A stretch of 64,000 bases of DNA from Ralstonia pickettii DTP0602 (GTDB lineage: Bacteria; Pseudomonadota; Gammaproteobacteria; Burkholderiales; Burkholderiaceae). The translations under genes and the position numbers were made by a program. The first letter of the stretch is position 1; the number at the start of each line of letters is the position of its first letter. This document shows positions 47,334-55,432 of this stretch, one piece after another. The stretch is from contig CP006668.1 of the NCBI GenBank assembly GCA_000471925.1, positions 2,356,001 through 2,420,000 on the forward strand, given 5' to 3'. The notes beneath the pieces are model-generated. The model saw only the letters and a list, made by a program, of their open reading frames with translations. It was not told the origin of the DNA and made no database searches.

Positions 47334-47957
47334 ATGACCACCACCGAACTCACCCGCGTCGCCATCGTCTACCACAGCGGCTATGGCCATACCGCCAGGC
47401 AAGCCCAGGCCGTCTCACGCGGCGCCGGCAGCGTCGCAGGCGCCGAAAGCCTGCTGATCCCGGTGGAAGACATCGACCAGCACTGGGACACGCTGGAACA
47501 GGTCGACGCCATCATCTTCGGCGCACCGACCTACATGGGCAGTGCCTCGGCGCAGTTCAAGGGATTCATGGACGCCACCTCGCGCAATGTCTTTGCCAAG
47601 GGCGGCAAGTGGGCCAACAAGGTGGCAGCGGGTTTCACCAACGCGGCCTCGCGTTCGGGCGACAAGCTGGCCACGCTGCAGCAGATGGCGATCTTCGCCG
47701 CGCAGCACGGCATGCACTGGGTCAACCTGGGCCTGCCCCCGGGCCACAACAACTCCAAGTCGACCGAAGACACGCTGAACCGCCACGGCTTCTTCCTGGG
47801 CGCTGCCGCGCAATCCAACGCGGATGAAAGCGCCGACGTGGTGCCGCCGCTGGCCGACCTGCGCACCGCCGAACACCTCGGCGCACGCGTGGCGGAAGTC
47901 GCGCAGCAACTAGCCGTAGGCCGCCGCGCGCTGGCGACGCTGAAGCAAGCCGCCTGA
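47334..47957 (+). CDS. WrbA-like flavodoxin-fold NAD(P)H:quinone reductase
   Basis: The 207-residue protein has the flavodoxin FMN phosphate loop VAIVYHSGYGHTARQAQAV near residue 8. It also has DAIIFGAPTYMGSASAQFKGFMDAT near 60 and the WrbA-like AAGFTNAASRSGDKLATLQQM near 105. WrbA-type enzymes reduce quinones by two electrons and limit redox cycling. ATG 47334 is the start; upstream codons in frame are non-coding in style. A hairpin follows the gene. Confidence 0.87.
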   Translation: MTTTELTRVAIVYHSGYGHTARQAQAVSRGAGSVAGAESLLIPVEDIDQHWDTLEQVDAIIFGAPTYMGSASAQFKGFMDATSRNVFAKGGKWANKVAAGFTNAASRSGDKLATLQQMAIFAAQHGMHWVNLGLPPGHNNSKSTEDTLNRHGFFLGAAAQSNADESADVVPPLADLRTAEHLGARVAEVAQQLAVGRRALATLKQAA

Positions 47958-47981
47958 TCCCCGGCAGCGTTGTTTCACGCG

Positions 47982-48002
47982 ATCGGCCCCCTGGGGGCCG
48001 AT
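47982..48002 (+). terminator. Hairpin after the flavoprotein gene
   Basis: ATCGGCCCC (47982-47990) and GGGGCCGAT (47994-48002) form a perfect 9-bp stem with a 3-base loop, followed by the weakly U-rich TGTCATT. It is 25 bases past the stop. Confidence 0.5.
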
Positions 48003-48154
48003 TGTCATTCCGGGGCCCGCCCTCCATCCAACGTTCCCCGGCTGCCGACATGGATTTGCCCGCGCGCAAGTCCGGCACTCGCGCAAACCCTCCCGCCACG
48101 CCCGCTTGATGGCCATCAAGCGGCAGGCAAACCCCGGCCGCCGATCGCTCAGCA

Positions 48155-48201
48155 CTACTATATCTAGTGCTAACCTGCCACGCACACACTAGATAAGGGG
48201 A
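48155..48201 (+). promoter_or_regulatory. Pair of NrdR boxes before nrdD
   Basis: The 16-mer at 48155-48170 (core CTATATCTAG) matches the NrdR box in 12 of 16 positions. The 16-mer at 48186-48201 (ACACTAGATAAG) matches in 11. Their starts are exactly 31 bases apart, three helical turns, as in known NrdR box pairs. They lie just before the nrdD ATG at 48205. NrdR represses RNR genes when dATP is abundant. Confidence 0.65.
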
Positions 48202-48204
48202 ACC

Positions 48205-49965
48205 ATGAGCGATCTTCAGCGGCCCGGCAAGGGCGACCAGGTAGACGTGGGCAACGCCATGGAGGAATACCTGGCGCAGCGCGACTGGCGCGTGCGCGCC
48301 AATGCCAACCAGGGCTACAGTCTCGGCGGCCTGATCCTTAACGTCGCGGGCAAGGTCACGGCCAATTACTGGCTGTCGCATATCTTCAGCCCCGAGGCGG
48401 CGCGCGCGCATCGCGACGGCGACCTGCATATCCACGACCTCGACATGCTGTCCGGCTACTGCGCCGGCTGGTCGCTGCGCCAGTTGCTGACGGAGGGCTT
48501 CAACGGCGTGCCGGGCAAGGTCGAGGCCAACCCGCCCAAGCATATGTCGGCCGCAGTCGGGCAGATCGTCAACTTCCTCGGCACGCTGCAGAACGAATGG
48601 GCGGGCGCTCAGGCTTTCTCCAGCTTCGATACCTATATGGCGCCGTTCGTGCGCCGCGACCGCATGGACTACCGCACGGTGCGGCAGGCCATGCAGGAGC
48701 TGGTCTTCAACCTGAATGTGCCGAGCCGCTGGGGCACGCAGACGCCGTTCACCAATCTCACCTTCGACTGGACCTGCCCGCAGGACCTGGCCGGCCAGGT
48801 GCCGTATATCGCCGGTGAAGAGATGCCGTTCACCTATGGCGACCTCCAGCCCGAGATGGACACGATCAACCGCGCCTACATCGAAGTGATGATGCAGGGC
48901 GACGCGCGCGGCCGGGCCTTCACCTTCCCGATCCCGACCTACAACATCACGCCGGACTTCGACTGGGACCATCCCAACGCCGAACCGCTGTTCGAGATGA
49001 CGGCGCGCTACGGGCTCCCCTACTTCCAGAACTTCGTCAATTCCGACCTGGAGCCGCATATGGTCCGCTCCATGTGCTGCCGCCTGCAGCTGGACCTGCG
49101 CGAGCTGCTCAAGCGCGGCAACGGCCTGTTCGGCTCGGCCGAGCAGACCGGCTCGGTGGGCGTGGTCACCATCAACTGCGCGCGGCTGGGCTACCTCCAT
49201 CACGGCGACGAAGCTGCATTGCTGCAAGCGCTCGACCGCCTGCTCGCACTGGGCCGCGACGTGCTCGAAGAAAAGCGTCGCGTGGTGCAGCACTACATCG
49301 ACGAGGGGCTCTACCCCTACACGCGGCGCTACCTGGGCACGCTGCGCAACCACTTCAGCACGCTGGGCGTGAACGGCATCAACGAGATGATCCGCAACTT
49401 CTCCGGCGACGCGGACGACATCACCTCGCCCCGCGGCCATGCGATGGCGATCCGATTGCTGGACCACGTGCGCGCGCGCATCACCGCCTTCCAGGAAGAG
49501 ACCGGCCACCTCTACAACCTGGAAGCCACACCGGCGGAAGGCACCACCTACCGCTTCGCGCGCGAGGACCGCAAGCGCTGGCCCGACATCCTGCAGGCCG
49601 GCACGCCGGAGCATCCGTACTACACCAATTCCAGCCAGTTGCCGGTGGGCTATACGGACGACCCGTTCACCGCGCTGGCGATGCAGGAGCCGCTGCAGGG
49701 CAAGTACACCGGCGGCACCGTGCTGCACCTGTACATGAACGAGGCCATCTCCAGCGCGCAGGCCTGCAAGGCACTGGTGCAGCGATCGCTGTCGCGCTTC
49801 CGCGTGCCGTATATCACCGTCACGCCGACCTTCTCGATCTGCCCGACGCACGGTTACCTGAGCGGGCACCACGAGTTCTGTCCCAAATGCGATGCCGACC
49901 TGCTGGCACGCACCCACGCCGCGGCCGACGCGCCGCAAACCCAACTTGAAAAGGAGCTCACATGA
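48205..49965 (+). CDS. nrdD: Class III anaerobic RNR, catalytic barrel (glycyl-radical domain missing)
   Basis: The 586-residue protein is the ten-stranded barrel of class III ribonucleotide reductase. It has Cys86 in SGYCAGWSLRQ, the thiyl-radical region SMCCRLQLDLRELL (Cys291-Cys292) and the C-terminal zinc-site half SICPTHGYLSGHHEFCPKC (Cys546, Cys559, Cys562). There is no N-terminal ATP-cone, so dATP control by that domain is absent. The chain stops right after the zinc site, before the glycyl-radical motif RVxGY. That motif is encoded by the next frame, which overlaps the stop by 4 bases. Two NrdR boxes precede the gene. Confidence 0.9.
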   Translation: MSDLQRPGKGDQVDVGNAMEEYLAQRDWRVRANANQGYSLGGLILNVAGKVTANYWLSHIFSPEAARAHRDGDLHIHDLDMLSGYCAGWSLRQLLTEGFNGVPGKVEANPPKHMSAAVGQIVNFLGTLQNEWAGAQAFSSFDTYMAPFVRRDRMDYRTVRQAMQELVFNLNVPSRWGTQTPFTNLTFDWTCPQDLAGQVPYIAGEEMPFTYGDLQPEMDTINRAYIEVMMQGDARGRAFTFPIPTYNITPDFDWDHPNAEPLFEMTARYGLPYFQNFVNSDLEPHMVRSMCCRLQLDLRELLKRGNGLFGSAEQTGSVGVVTINCARLGYLHHGDEAALLQALDRLLALGRDVLEEKRRVVQHYIDEGLYPYTRRYLGTLRNHFSTLGVNGINEMIRNFSGDADDITSPRGHAMAIRLLDHVRARITAFQEETGHLYNLEATPAEGTTYRFAREDRKRWPDILQAGTPEHPYYTNSSQLPVGYTDDPFTALAMQEPLQGKYTGGTVLHLYMNEAISSAQACKALVQRSLSRFRVPYITVTPTFSICPTHGYLSGHHEFCPKCDADLLARTHAAADAPQTQLEKELT

Positions 49966-50135
49966 ACACAGACCTGCACCAACCGGCCACGCCGGCCCTC
50001 GATCCCGCACTGCGCACGCGCTGCGAAGTCTGGACACGGGTGATGGGCTACCACCGGCCGGTCTCCTCCTTCAACACCGGCAAGCAGGGCGAATTCCATG
50101 AGCGGCGCTTCTTTACAGAATCCCAGACCCATTGA
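49962..50135 (+). CDS. Separate 57-residue glycyl-radical subunit of class III RNR
   Basis: This small frame begins at ATG 49962, overlaps the nrdD stop as ATGA and has its own ribosome site AAGGAG (49951-49956). It encodes CEVWTRVMGYHRPVSSFNTG, then KQGEFHERRFF. This is the glycyl-radical end of NrdD, with the radical Gly29 in RVMGY and the conserved PVSSFNTGKQ-E. In most bacteria this segment is fused to NrdD. The nrdG start at 50098 lies inside its end. It must bind the NrdD barrel to form an active enzyme. Confidence 0.85.
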   Translation: MNTDLHQPATPALDPALRTRCEVWTRVMGYHRPVSSFNTGKQGEFHERRFFTESQTH

Positions 50136-50853
50136 CGGACCGCTCCCCTGCGCCGCCCCGCCTGCGGCGGCGCAGGCGCTGCGCGGCGGGCCGGCGCTGG
50201 CAGGGCTGGTGCCGTTTTCCAGCGTCGACTGGCCGGGCAAGCTGGCGGCGGTGCTGTTTATCGCCGGCTGCCCGTGGCGCTGCGGATATTGCCATAACGC
50301 CCACTTGCAGCGACGCCATGCGGCCTACGCCTGGCCGGCCGTAGCCGACTGGCTTGCGACCCGCGCAGGGCTGCTGGACGGCGTGGTGGTCTCCGGCGGC
50401 GAGCCGCTCAGCGAAGCGCAACTGCCGGCGCTCGTGAACACCGTGAAAGCGCTCGGCTTCAAGGTGGCCTTGCACACCGCGGGCATCTACCCTGACCGGC
50501 TGGCGGCAGTCTTGCCTGCACTGGACTGGGTCGGACTCGACATCAAGGCCGACGCCGACAGCCATGACGCACTGGTGGGCCGGCCCGGCGGCTACCAAAG
50601 CGTGCAGGCAAGCCTTGCGCTGCTGCTGCGCGCGTCCTGTCCGTTTGAATGCCGCACGACCTGGGATCCGGCCTGGCTCAGCGAAGCCCGCCTGATGACG
50701 CTGGCGCGCACGCTTGCGGAGCAAGGCGTGCGGCACTACGCCGTGCAGGCATGCCGCGCGGGCACGGTGGCAGTGCCGGACGCAACCCTCAGCGCACCAG
50801 CAAGGGACGCGCTGGCGTCGTGGTTCGAGACGTTCGCCTATCGCGAAGCCTGA
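50098..50853 (+). CDS. nrdG: Anaerobic RNR activating enzyme (radical SAM)
   Basis: The 251-residue protein belongs to the radical-SAM activases. The cluster motif is CPWRCGYC, followed by VVSGGEPL (SAM binding), DWVGLDIKAD and RTTWDPAWL. It generates the glycyl radical on the small subunit encoded by 49962-50135. Its start overlaps that gene by 38 bases in another frame, so the three genes nrdD - glycyl-radical subunit - nrdG are tightly coupled. It is longer than the E. coli enzyme, with an N-terminal Pro/Ala-rich extension of about 35 residues. Confidence 0.9.
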   Translation: MSGASLQNPRPIDGPLPCAAPPAAAQALRGGPALAGLVPFSSVDWPGKLAAVLFIAGCPWRCGYCHNAHLQRRHAAYAWPAVADWLATRAGLLDGVVVSGGEPLSEAQLPALVNTVKALGFKVALHTAGIYPDRLAAVLPALDWVGLDIKADADSHDALVGRPGGYQSVQASLALLLRASCPFECRTTWDPAWLSEARLMTLARTLAEQGVRHYAVQACRAGTVAVPDATLSAPARDALASWFETFAYREA

Positions 50854-51072
50854 AGCGCGGCCAGCGCCGCCGTCCGCTCCGCGACGAAATCCCGCAGCCC
50901 GGGGCGCCCCCTCCCAAAGCAGGGTAAGCAAACCCTAAAGGCCCCGCCCGCCGCCGCCGTTAAGCAAACGTTGACCAGCGAAAAATCGCGAGACAGGCAG
51001 ATGGCGCGGGTTAGCGGGAAACGCCGGCGCGGGCGCGCCGGCGTCTGCACTTTAAGGGGGGACGGTAGCAAC

Positions 51073-52170
51073 ATGCAGAATTTGGGGATTCGCATACGCC
51101 TGGGCGCGGCATTTGGCGCCATGTGGTCGCTGATGGCGATCGGGATTGCGGTGGCATTGCCGCGCATGCAGGGCGCCACCGACGCGCGCAACCTGCTGAT
51201 CTCACTGGGCGCCGCAGGGCTGGGCCTGGCCGTCGCCGGCACCTGGTGGCTGGCGCGGAGCATCGAGGCGCCGCTGTCTGAGGCGGTCTATATCGCCGAA
51301 ACCGTGGCCGCCGGCGACCTGAGCCAGGAATTCGAGACCGAGCGTGGCGGCGAATTCGGCCGGCTGCTGGGCGGGCTGGGCGAGATGGAAGACATGCTCA
51401 CCGGCCTGGTGACGCGCATCAAGGCCGCCACCGATTCGATCGGCGCAGCCTCGCACCAGATCGCCGCCGGCAATACTGACCTTTCGCAGCGCACCGAGGA
51501 ACAGGCCGCGTCGCTGCAGCAGACTGCGTCGAGCATGAGCGAGCTGACGGCGATGGTGCGCCAGAACACCGAACGCGCGCGCGCCGCCAACGGCCTGGCG
51601 GAAACCGCATCCGGCATCGCCGCGCGCGGCGGCGAGGTGGTCGGCAACGTGGTGCAGACCATGTCCGCGATCAGCGCCAGCTCGCGCAAGGTGACCGACA
51701 TCATCGAGGTGATCGAAGGCATTGCCTTCCAGACCAATATCCTGGCGCTGAACGCGGCGGTGGAAGCCGCCCGCGCCGGCGAGCAGGGCCGCGGCTTCGC
51801 CGTGGTGGCCGGCGAGGTGCGCACACTGGCGCAACGCAGCGCGGCGGCGGCCAAGGAGATCAAGCAGCTGATCGACGCCTCCGTGCAGCAGGTGGACAGC
51901 GGTTCGGCGCTGGTAGGCCAGGCCGGCGAGACCATGCACGAGATCGTGCAGTCGGTGGGCCGCGTGACCACGCTGCTGGGCGAGATCACCGCGGCGTCGG
52001 AGCAGCAGAGCGCCGGCATCGCGCAGGTCAATGAGGCGGTGGCGCAGATGGACGCCGTGACGCAACAGAACGCCGCGCTGGTCGAGCAGGCGGCCAGCGC
52101 CTCGAGCGCGCTGGCTGGACAGGCCACCGAGCTGCAGCAGGTGGTCGGCGAGTTCAAGCTGGACGCCTGA
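51073..52170 (+). CDS. Short methyl-accepting chemotaxis protein without a ligand domain
   Basis: The 366-residue MCP has two hydrophobic segments separated by only about 15 residues ([17 protein letters not shown] and [21 protein letters not shown]). It therefore has almost no periplasmic domain. A HAMP-like stretch ([19 protein letters not shown]) and a full signalling domain follow, with the hairpin tip [54 protein letters not shown] 51073 follows GGGGGGACGG; a longer upstream frame is basic and unlikely. It may sense an internal or membrane-borne signal. Confidence 0.88.
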   Translation: MQNLGIRIRLGAAFGAMWSLMAIGIAVALPRMQGATDARNLLISLGAAGLGLAVAGTWWLARSIEAPLSEAVYIAETVAAGDLSQEFETERGGEFGRLLGGLGEMEDMLTGLVTRIKAATDSIGAASHQIAAGNTDLSQRTEEQAASLQQTASSMSELTAMVRQNTERARAANGLAETASGIAARGGEVVGNVVQTMSAISASSRKVTDIIEVIEGIAFQTNILALNAAVEAARAGEQGRGFAVVAGEVRTLAQRSAAAAKEIKQLIDASVQQVDSGSALVGQAGETMHEIVQSVGRVTTLLGEITAASEQQSAGIAQVNEAVAQMDAVTQQNAALVEQAASASSALAGQATELQQVVGEFKLDA

Positions 52171-52186
52171 ACGGCGTCCTTCCATG

Positions 52187-53530
52187 TCAGGCCGTGGCGG
52201 TCGCCGCGGCCGGCAGCACCGCCCGCACCGCGGCGGCAAAGCGCTCGACAATGCTGTCGATATCCTGCGGCGTGCAGATAAACGGCGGCGCGAACAGCAC
52301 GTGGTCGCCGTGCACGCCATCCACCGTGCCGCCCATCGGATAGACCAGCAACCCGTTCTGCATCGCGGCCGACTTCAGCTGCGCATGCGTCTTCAGCGCG
52401 GGATCGAGGGTGGCCTTGCTGCCGCGGTCGGCCACGAACTCCACACCGACGAACAAGCCCCGCCCACGGATATCGCCCAGGTTGGGGTGCTCGCCCAACG
52501 CTTCGCGCAGCCGCGCGCGCAGTTGTTCGCCGCGTGCCTGCACGTTGGCCAGCAAGTTGTCTTCAGCGATCGTCCGCTGCACCGCCAGCGCTGCGGCGCA
52601 TGCCGTGGCATGGCCGATATAGGTATGGCCGTGCTGGAAAAAGCCGCTGCCGCCGACGATGGTGTCGTAGATGCGACGCGTCGACAGCATCGCGCCGATC
52701 GGCTGGTAACCCGCGCCCAGGCCCTTGGCGATGGTGACGATATCGGGCACCACGCCATCCTCTTCGCACGCGAACAGGTAGCCGGTGCGGCCCATGCCTG
52801 ACATCACTTCGTCCAGGATCAGCAGCACGCCGTACTTGTCGCACACGGCGCGGATGCGCTTGAGGTAGTCGCCCACCGGGGGCACCGCGCCGGCCGTGGC
52901 GCCCACCACCGTCTCGGCGACGAAGGCGGCCACGGTGTCCGGCCCCAGTTCCAGGATCTTCGCTTCCAGTTCATCCGCCAGGCGCTGGGCGTACTGCGAA
53001 TCGGTTTCGCCGGCCTGCTGGTCACGATAGGCGTAGCACGGCGATACGTGGTGCGCCGGCACCAGCAGCGGCAGGAACGGCTCGCGCCGCCACGCATTGC
53101 CGCCGATTGCCAGCGCGCCCAGGGTATTGCCGTGATAGCTCTGCCGGCGCGCGATGAAGTGGCGGCGGCTGGGCTGCCCCAGCTCGACAAAGTACTGGCG
53201 CGCCAGCTTCAGCGCCGACTCCACCGCCTCGGAGCCGCCCGAGACGAAATAGACATGGTCCAGGTCGCCCGGCGCGGCCTGCGCGAGCGTGTCGGCCAGC
53301 GTCTCCGACACCTCGGTGGTGAAGAACGAGGTGTGCGCGTAGGCGATGGTGTCGAGCTGCGCCTTGATCGCCGCGATCACGCGCGGATGGGCGTGGCCCA
53401 GGCAAGAGACGGCCGCGCCGCCCGAGGCGTCGAGATAGCGGCGGCCTTCGCTGTCGATCAGTTCGATCCCCTGCCCGGCGACGGCAACGGGCAGCTTCTG
53501 GCGCGGATTGCGATGGAATACGTGGGTCAT
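52187..53530 (-). CDS. Class III PLP-dependent aminotransferase
   Basis: The 447-residue enzyme has the fold-type I class III pattern: SGGSEAVESALKLARQYF, RRQSYHGNTLGALAIGG, Asp240 in LLILDEVMSGMGRTG and the PLP lysine Lys269 in VTIAKGLGAGYQPIGA. Relatives transaminate omega-amino acids, diamines or D/beta-amino acids with pyruvate or 2-oxoglutarate. The substrate is unknown. The gene is near the betaine island but reads alone. Two palindromic operators (53584-53684) lie upstream. Confidence 0.88.
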   Translation of the reverse strand: MTHVFHRNPRQKLPVAVAGQGIELIDSEGRRYLDASGGAAVSCLGHAHPRVIAAIKAQLDTIAYAHTSFFTTEVSETLADTLAQAAPGDLDHVYFVSGGSEAVESALKLARQYFVELGQPSRRHFIARRQSYHGNTLGALAIGGNAWRREPFLPLLVPAHHVSPCYAYRDQQAGETDSQYAQRLADELEAKILELGPDTVAAFVAETVVGATAGAVPPVGDYLKRIRAVCDKYGVLLILDEVMSGMGRTGYLFACEEDGVVPDIVTIAKGLGAGYQPIGAMLSTRRIYDTIVGGSGFFQHGHTYIGHATACAAALAVQRTIAEDNLLANVQARGEQLRARLREALGEHPNLGDIRGRGLFVGVEFVADRGSKATLDPALKTHAQLKSAAMQNGLLVYPMGGTVDGVHGDHVLFAPPFICTPQDIDSIVERFAAAVRAVLPAAATATA

Positions 53531-53583
53531 GGTGGTGTGGAGGCGGTGTCCTCGCAGTATAAGTACGAGCCGGCCAGCTGCGC

Positions 53584-53684
53584 AACAATTGTTTCATGCT
53601 TATTTTCCCGCACCCACTATGCCGCCCAATCCGTGCAACACCCCACAATCCGGCTCACAGAGAACTACGAGAAACAATTGTTTC
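53584..53684 (-). promoter_or_regulatory. Two AACAATTGTT operators before the aminotransferase gene
   Basis: A perfect 14-bp palindrome GAAACAATTGTTTC occupies 53671-53684. A shorter copy AACAATTGTT with the right arm TTGTTTCA occupies 53584-53596, about 87 bases away. Both lie in the 190-base region before the aminotransferase start at 53530. The two-site layout suggests a repressor loop. The regulator is unknown. Confidence 0.6.
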
Positions 53685-53716
53685 AGACGCATCACCTGAC
53701 CGACAAGGACCCCGCT

Positions 53717-55195
53717 TCACACCGCCTGGCGCGACTTGTCCGCCGCCCGCCGCCGAGGCGCCCGCGTTGAGCCGGATGCCGCCTCACCCTGCGGCACGCC
53801 GTCGTCCAGCGCCTCCACAATCGCAATCAGGTACCCCGGCTCGCCATCCCCAGGCCGCCGGCTCAGCGACGTCGTCACCTTGGTCCACACCGTCGAGCCA
53901 TCGGGCCGGATAAAGCGCTTCTTCAGCGTATAGGTCTCCACCTCGCCGTCCAGCAGGCGCTGGTACAGGGCCAGGTTCTCGTCCAGGTCTTCCGCGACCG
54001 TCAGCTCCTGGAAGGTGCGTTGCGACAGCGCGGCGTTGTCATAGCCGAGGATCTCGCACAGCTTGCGGTTGGCGCGCAGCCAGTGGCCGTTCAGGTCGAC
54101 GTGCGCAATGCCCACCGCTGCCTGCTCGAAGGTCGCGCGGAAGCGCTCCTCGCTGTCGCGGTGCGCGTCCTCGACGCGCTTCTGGTCGGTGACGTCCTGC
54201 GAGGCGCCCACCATGGTCAGCGCGTTGCCGTGCTCGTCCAGCGTGACCTCGCCTTCCTCGTGGATATCGCGGTGGCTGCCGTCGGGCAGCGTGATGCGGT
54301 AGTCGACGCGGTACGGCGCCTTGTCGACGATGGCGGCGCGGATGGCGGCCTGCACGCGCGGGCGGTCTGCCTCGACGATCGATGACAGGTAGCGGTCCAT
54401 GGTCACCTTGAACGCCTGCGGCGCCCAGCCGAAGATGCGGTAGGCCTCGTCGGTCCAGGCGCAGTCGTCGTTCTGGATGTTCCAGTACCAGCCGCCCAGG
54501 TGCGCGATCTCCTGCGCCTTGGCGAGCAGCGCCTCGTTCTGGCGCAGCGCAGCCTCGGCGCGGCGGCGCTCGGTGATATCGAGGCTGACGCCGATCATCT
54601 TCACCGGGCGCTGGTCGAAGTCGCGCACCAGCGTGGCCCGCGACGAGATCCAGCGCGTGGAGTCCTCGTACACCACGCGGAATTCCCACTCGTGCATTTC
54701 CTGCGCGCGCAGCGTGCGCTCCAGCACTTCCTTCAGGCGCGGCACGTCGGCCGGATGCACGCAGGCCCAGAAGTCGTCCATGTTGCGGATATGGCGGCCG
54801 AACAGCGTGACGTCGTTGGACGAGTACATGAGGCCGTCGGTCAGCACGTTCCATTCCCACGTGACGATGCCCGAGACCTCCTGCGCGAACTTCATGCGCG
54901 CCTCGCTTTCCATGATCTCGGCCAGGTGCTTCTGGCGCAGTTCCTTGATGTGCGGATCGGAGGCCGTGCTCGCCTCCAGGTCGGCGATGGCCTGCTCGCC
55001 GTAGCGCAGCCACAGCCAGTTGACGCCCAGGAAGCGCGCCAGCGCCAGCAGGCGCTCGTACTCGATCTCGCCGCCGCGGGTCCACTTGTGCACCGCCGAC
55101 GGCGATACCGACAGCGCCTCGGCCACCTGCTTGAGCATGATCCTTTTGCCTTCCAGCACCCCTTTCAGGCGCGTGGCAAAAGTGTCTTCGGTCAT
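53717..55195 (-). CDS. XRE-type HTH regulator with three PAS domains
   Basis: The 492-residue protein begins with a Cro/C1-type HTH (ATRLKGVLEGKRIMLKQVAEALSVSPSAVHKWTRGGEIEYERLLALARFLGV, about residues 6-60). Three PAS/PAC units follow (ISSRATLVRDFDQRPVKMIGVSLDITERRRAE; GSHRDIHEEGEVTLDEHGNALTMVGASQDVTDQKR; a final one near 350-470). There is no kinase, cyclase or GGDEF domain, so it is a PAS-sensing transcription factor. GGAGGGG precedes ATG 55195. It is divergent from the Rieske gene across a 237-base region that holds the 32-bp element. Confidence 0.88.
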   Translation of the reverse strand: MTEDTFATRLKGVLEGKRIMLKQVAEALSVSPSAVHKWTRGGEIEYERLLALARFLGVNWLWLRYGEQAIADLEASTASDPHIKELRQKHLAEIMESEARMKFAQEVSGIVTWEWNVLTDGLMYSSNDVTLFGRHIRNMDDFWACVHPADVPRLKEVLERTLRAQEMHEWEFRVVYEDSTRWISSRATLVRDFDQRPVKMIGVSLDITERRRAEAALRQNEALLAKAQEIAHLGGWYWNIQNDDCAWTDEAYRIFGWAPQAFKVTMDRYLSSIVEADRPRVQAAIRAAIVDKAPYRVDYRITLPDGSHRDIHEEGEVTLDEHGNALTMVGASQDVTDQKRVEDAHRDSEERFRATFEQAAVGIAHVDLNGHWLRANRKLCEILGYDNAALSQRTFQELTVAEDLDENLALYQRLLDGEVETYTLKKRFIRPDGSTVWTKVTTSLSRRPGDGEPGYLIAIVEALDDGVPQGEAASGSTRAPRRRAADKSRQAV

Positions 55196-55363
55196 GGGCA
55201 TCCCCTCCACTTTTTTTCAACCGATGGTGAATTGAGTAACTCGAACCTTACACCATCACCGCAAAACGCGCGAATTGATAGCGTCGAACAATCAGCACAC
55301 CGGATCTCATCGATTTTTTGATATTGCAGGGCCACCTTGCTCCTCACTAGACTTCACTCACAT

Positions 55364-55395
55364 CACCAATAGTAATTTAATTTACTAATAGTGAA
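55364..55395. promoter_or_regulatory. 32-bp operator-like element, copy 1
   Basis: The AT-rich element begins CACCAATAGTAA and ends TTACTAATAGTGAA. It contains the inverted half-sites TAGTAA and TTACTA around a TTTAA centre. It lies about 40 bases before the Rieske oxygenase ATG and within the divergent region with the XRE/PAS gene. Copy 2, at 61363-61394, matches 29 of 32 bases. Confidence 0.75.
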
Positions 55396-55432
55396 TCGCC
55401 AAAGCACCGAGACAAACGAGGAGACAATCCCC

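Noticed and set aside
49962..50135. Frameshift or sequencing error splitting nrdD
   Set aside because: The small frame has its own AAGGAG five bases before ATG, and the ATGA overlap is the normal form of coupled genes; a simple base error would not create these.
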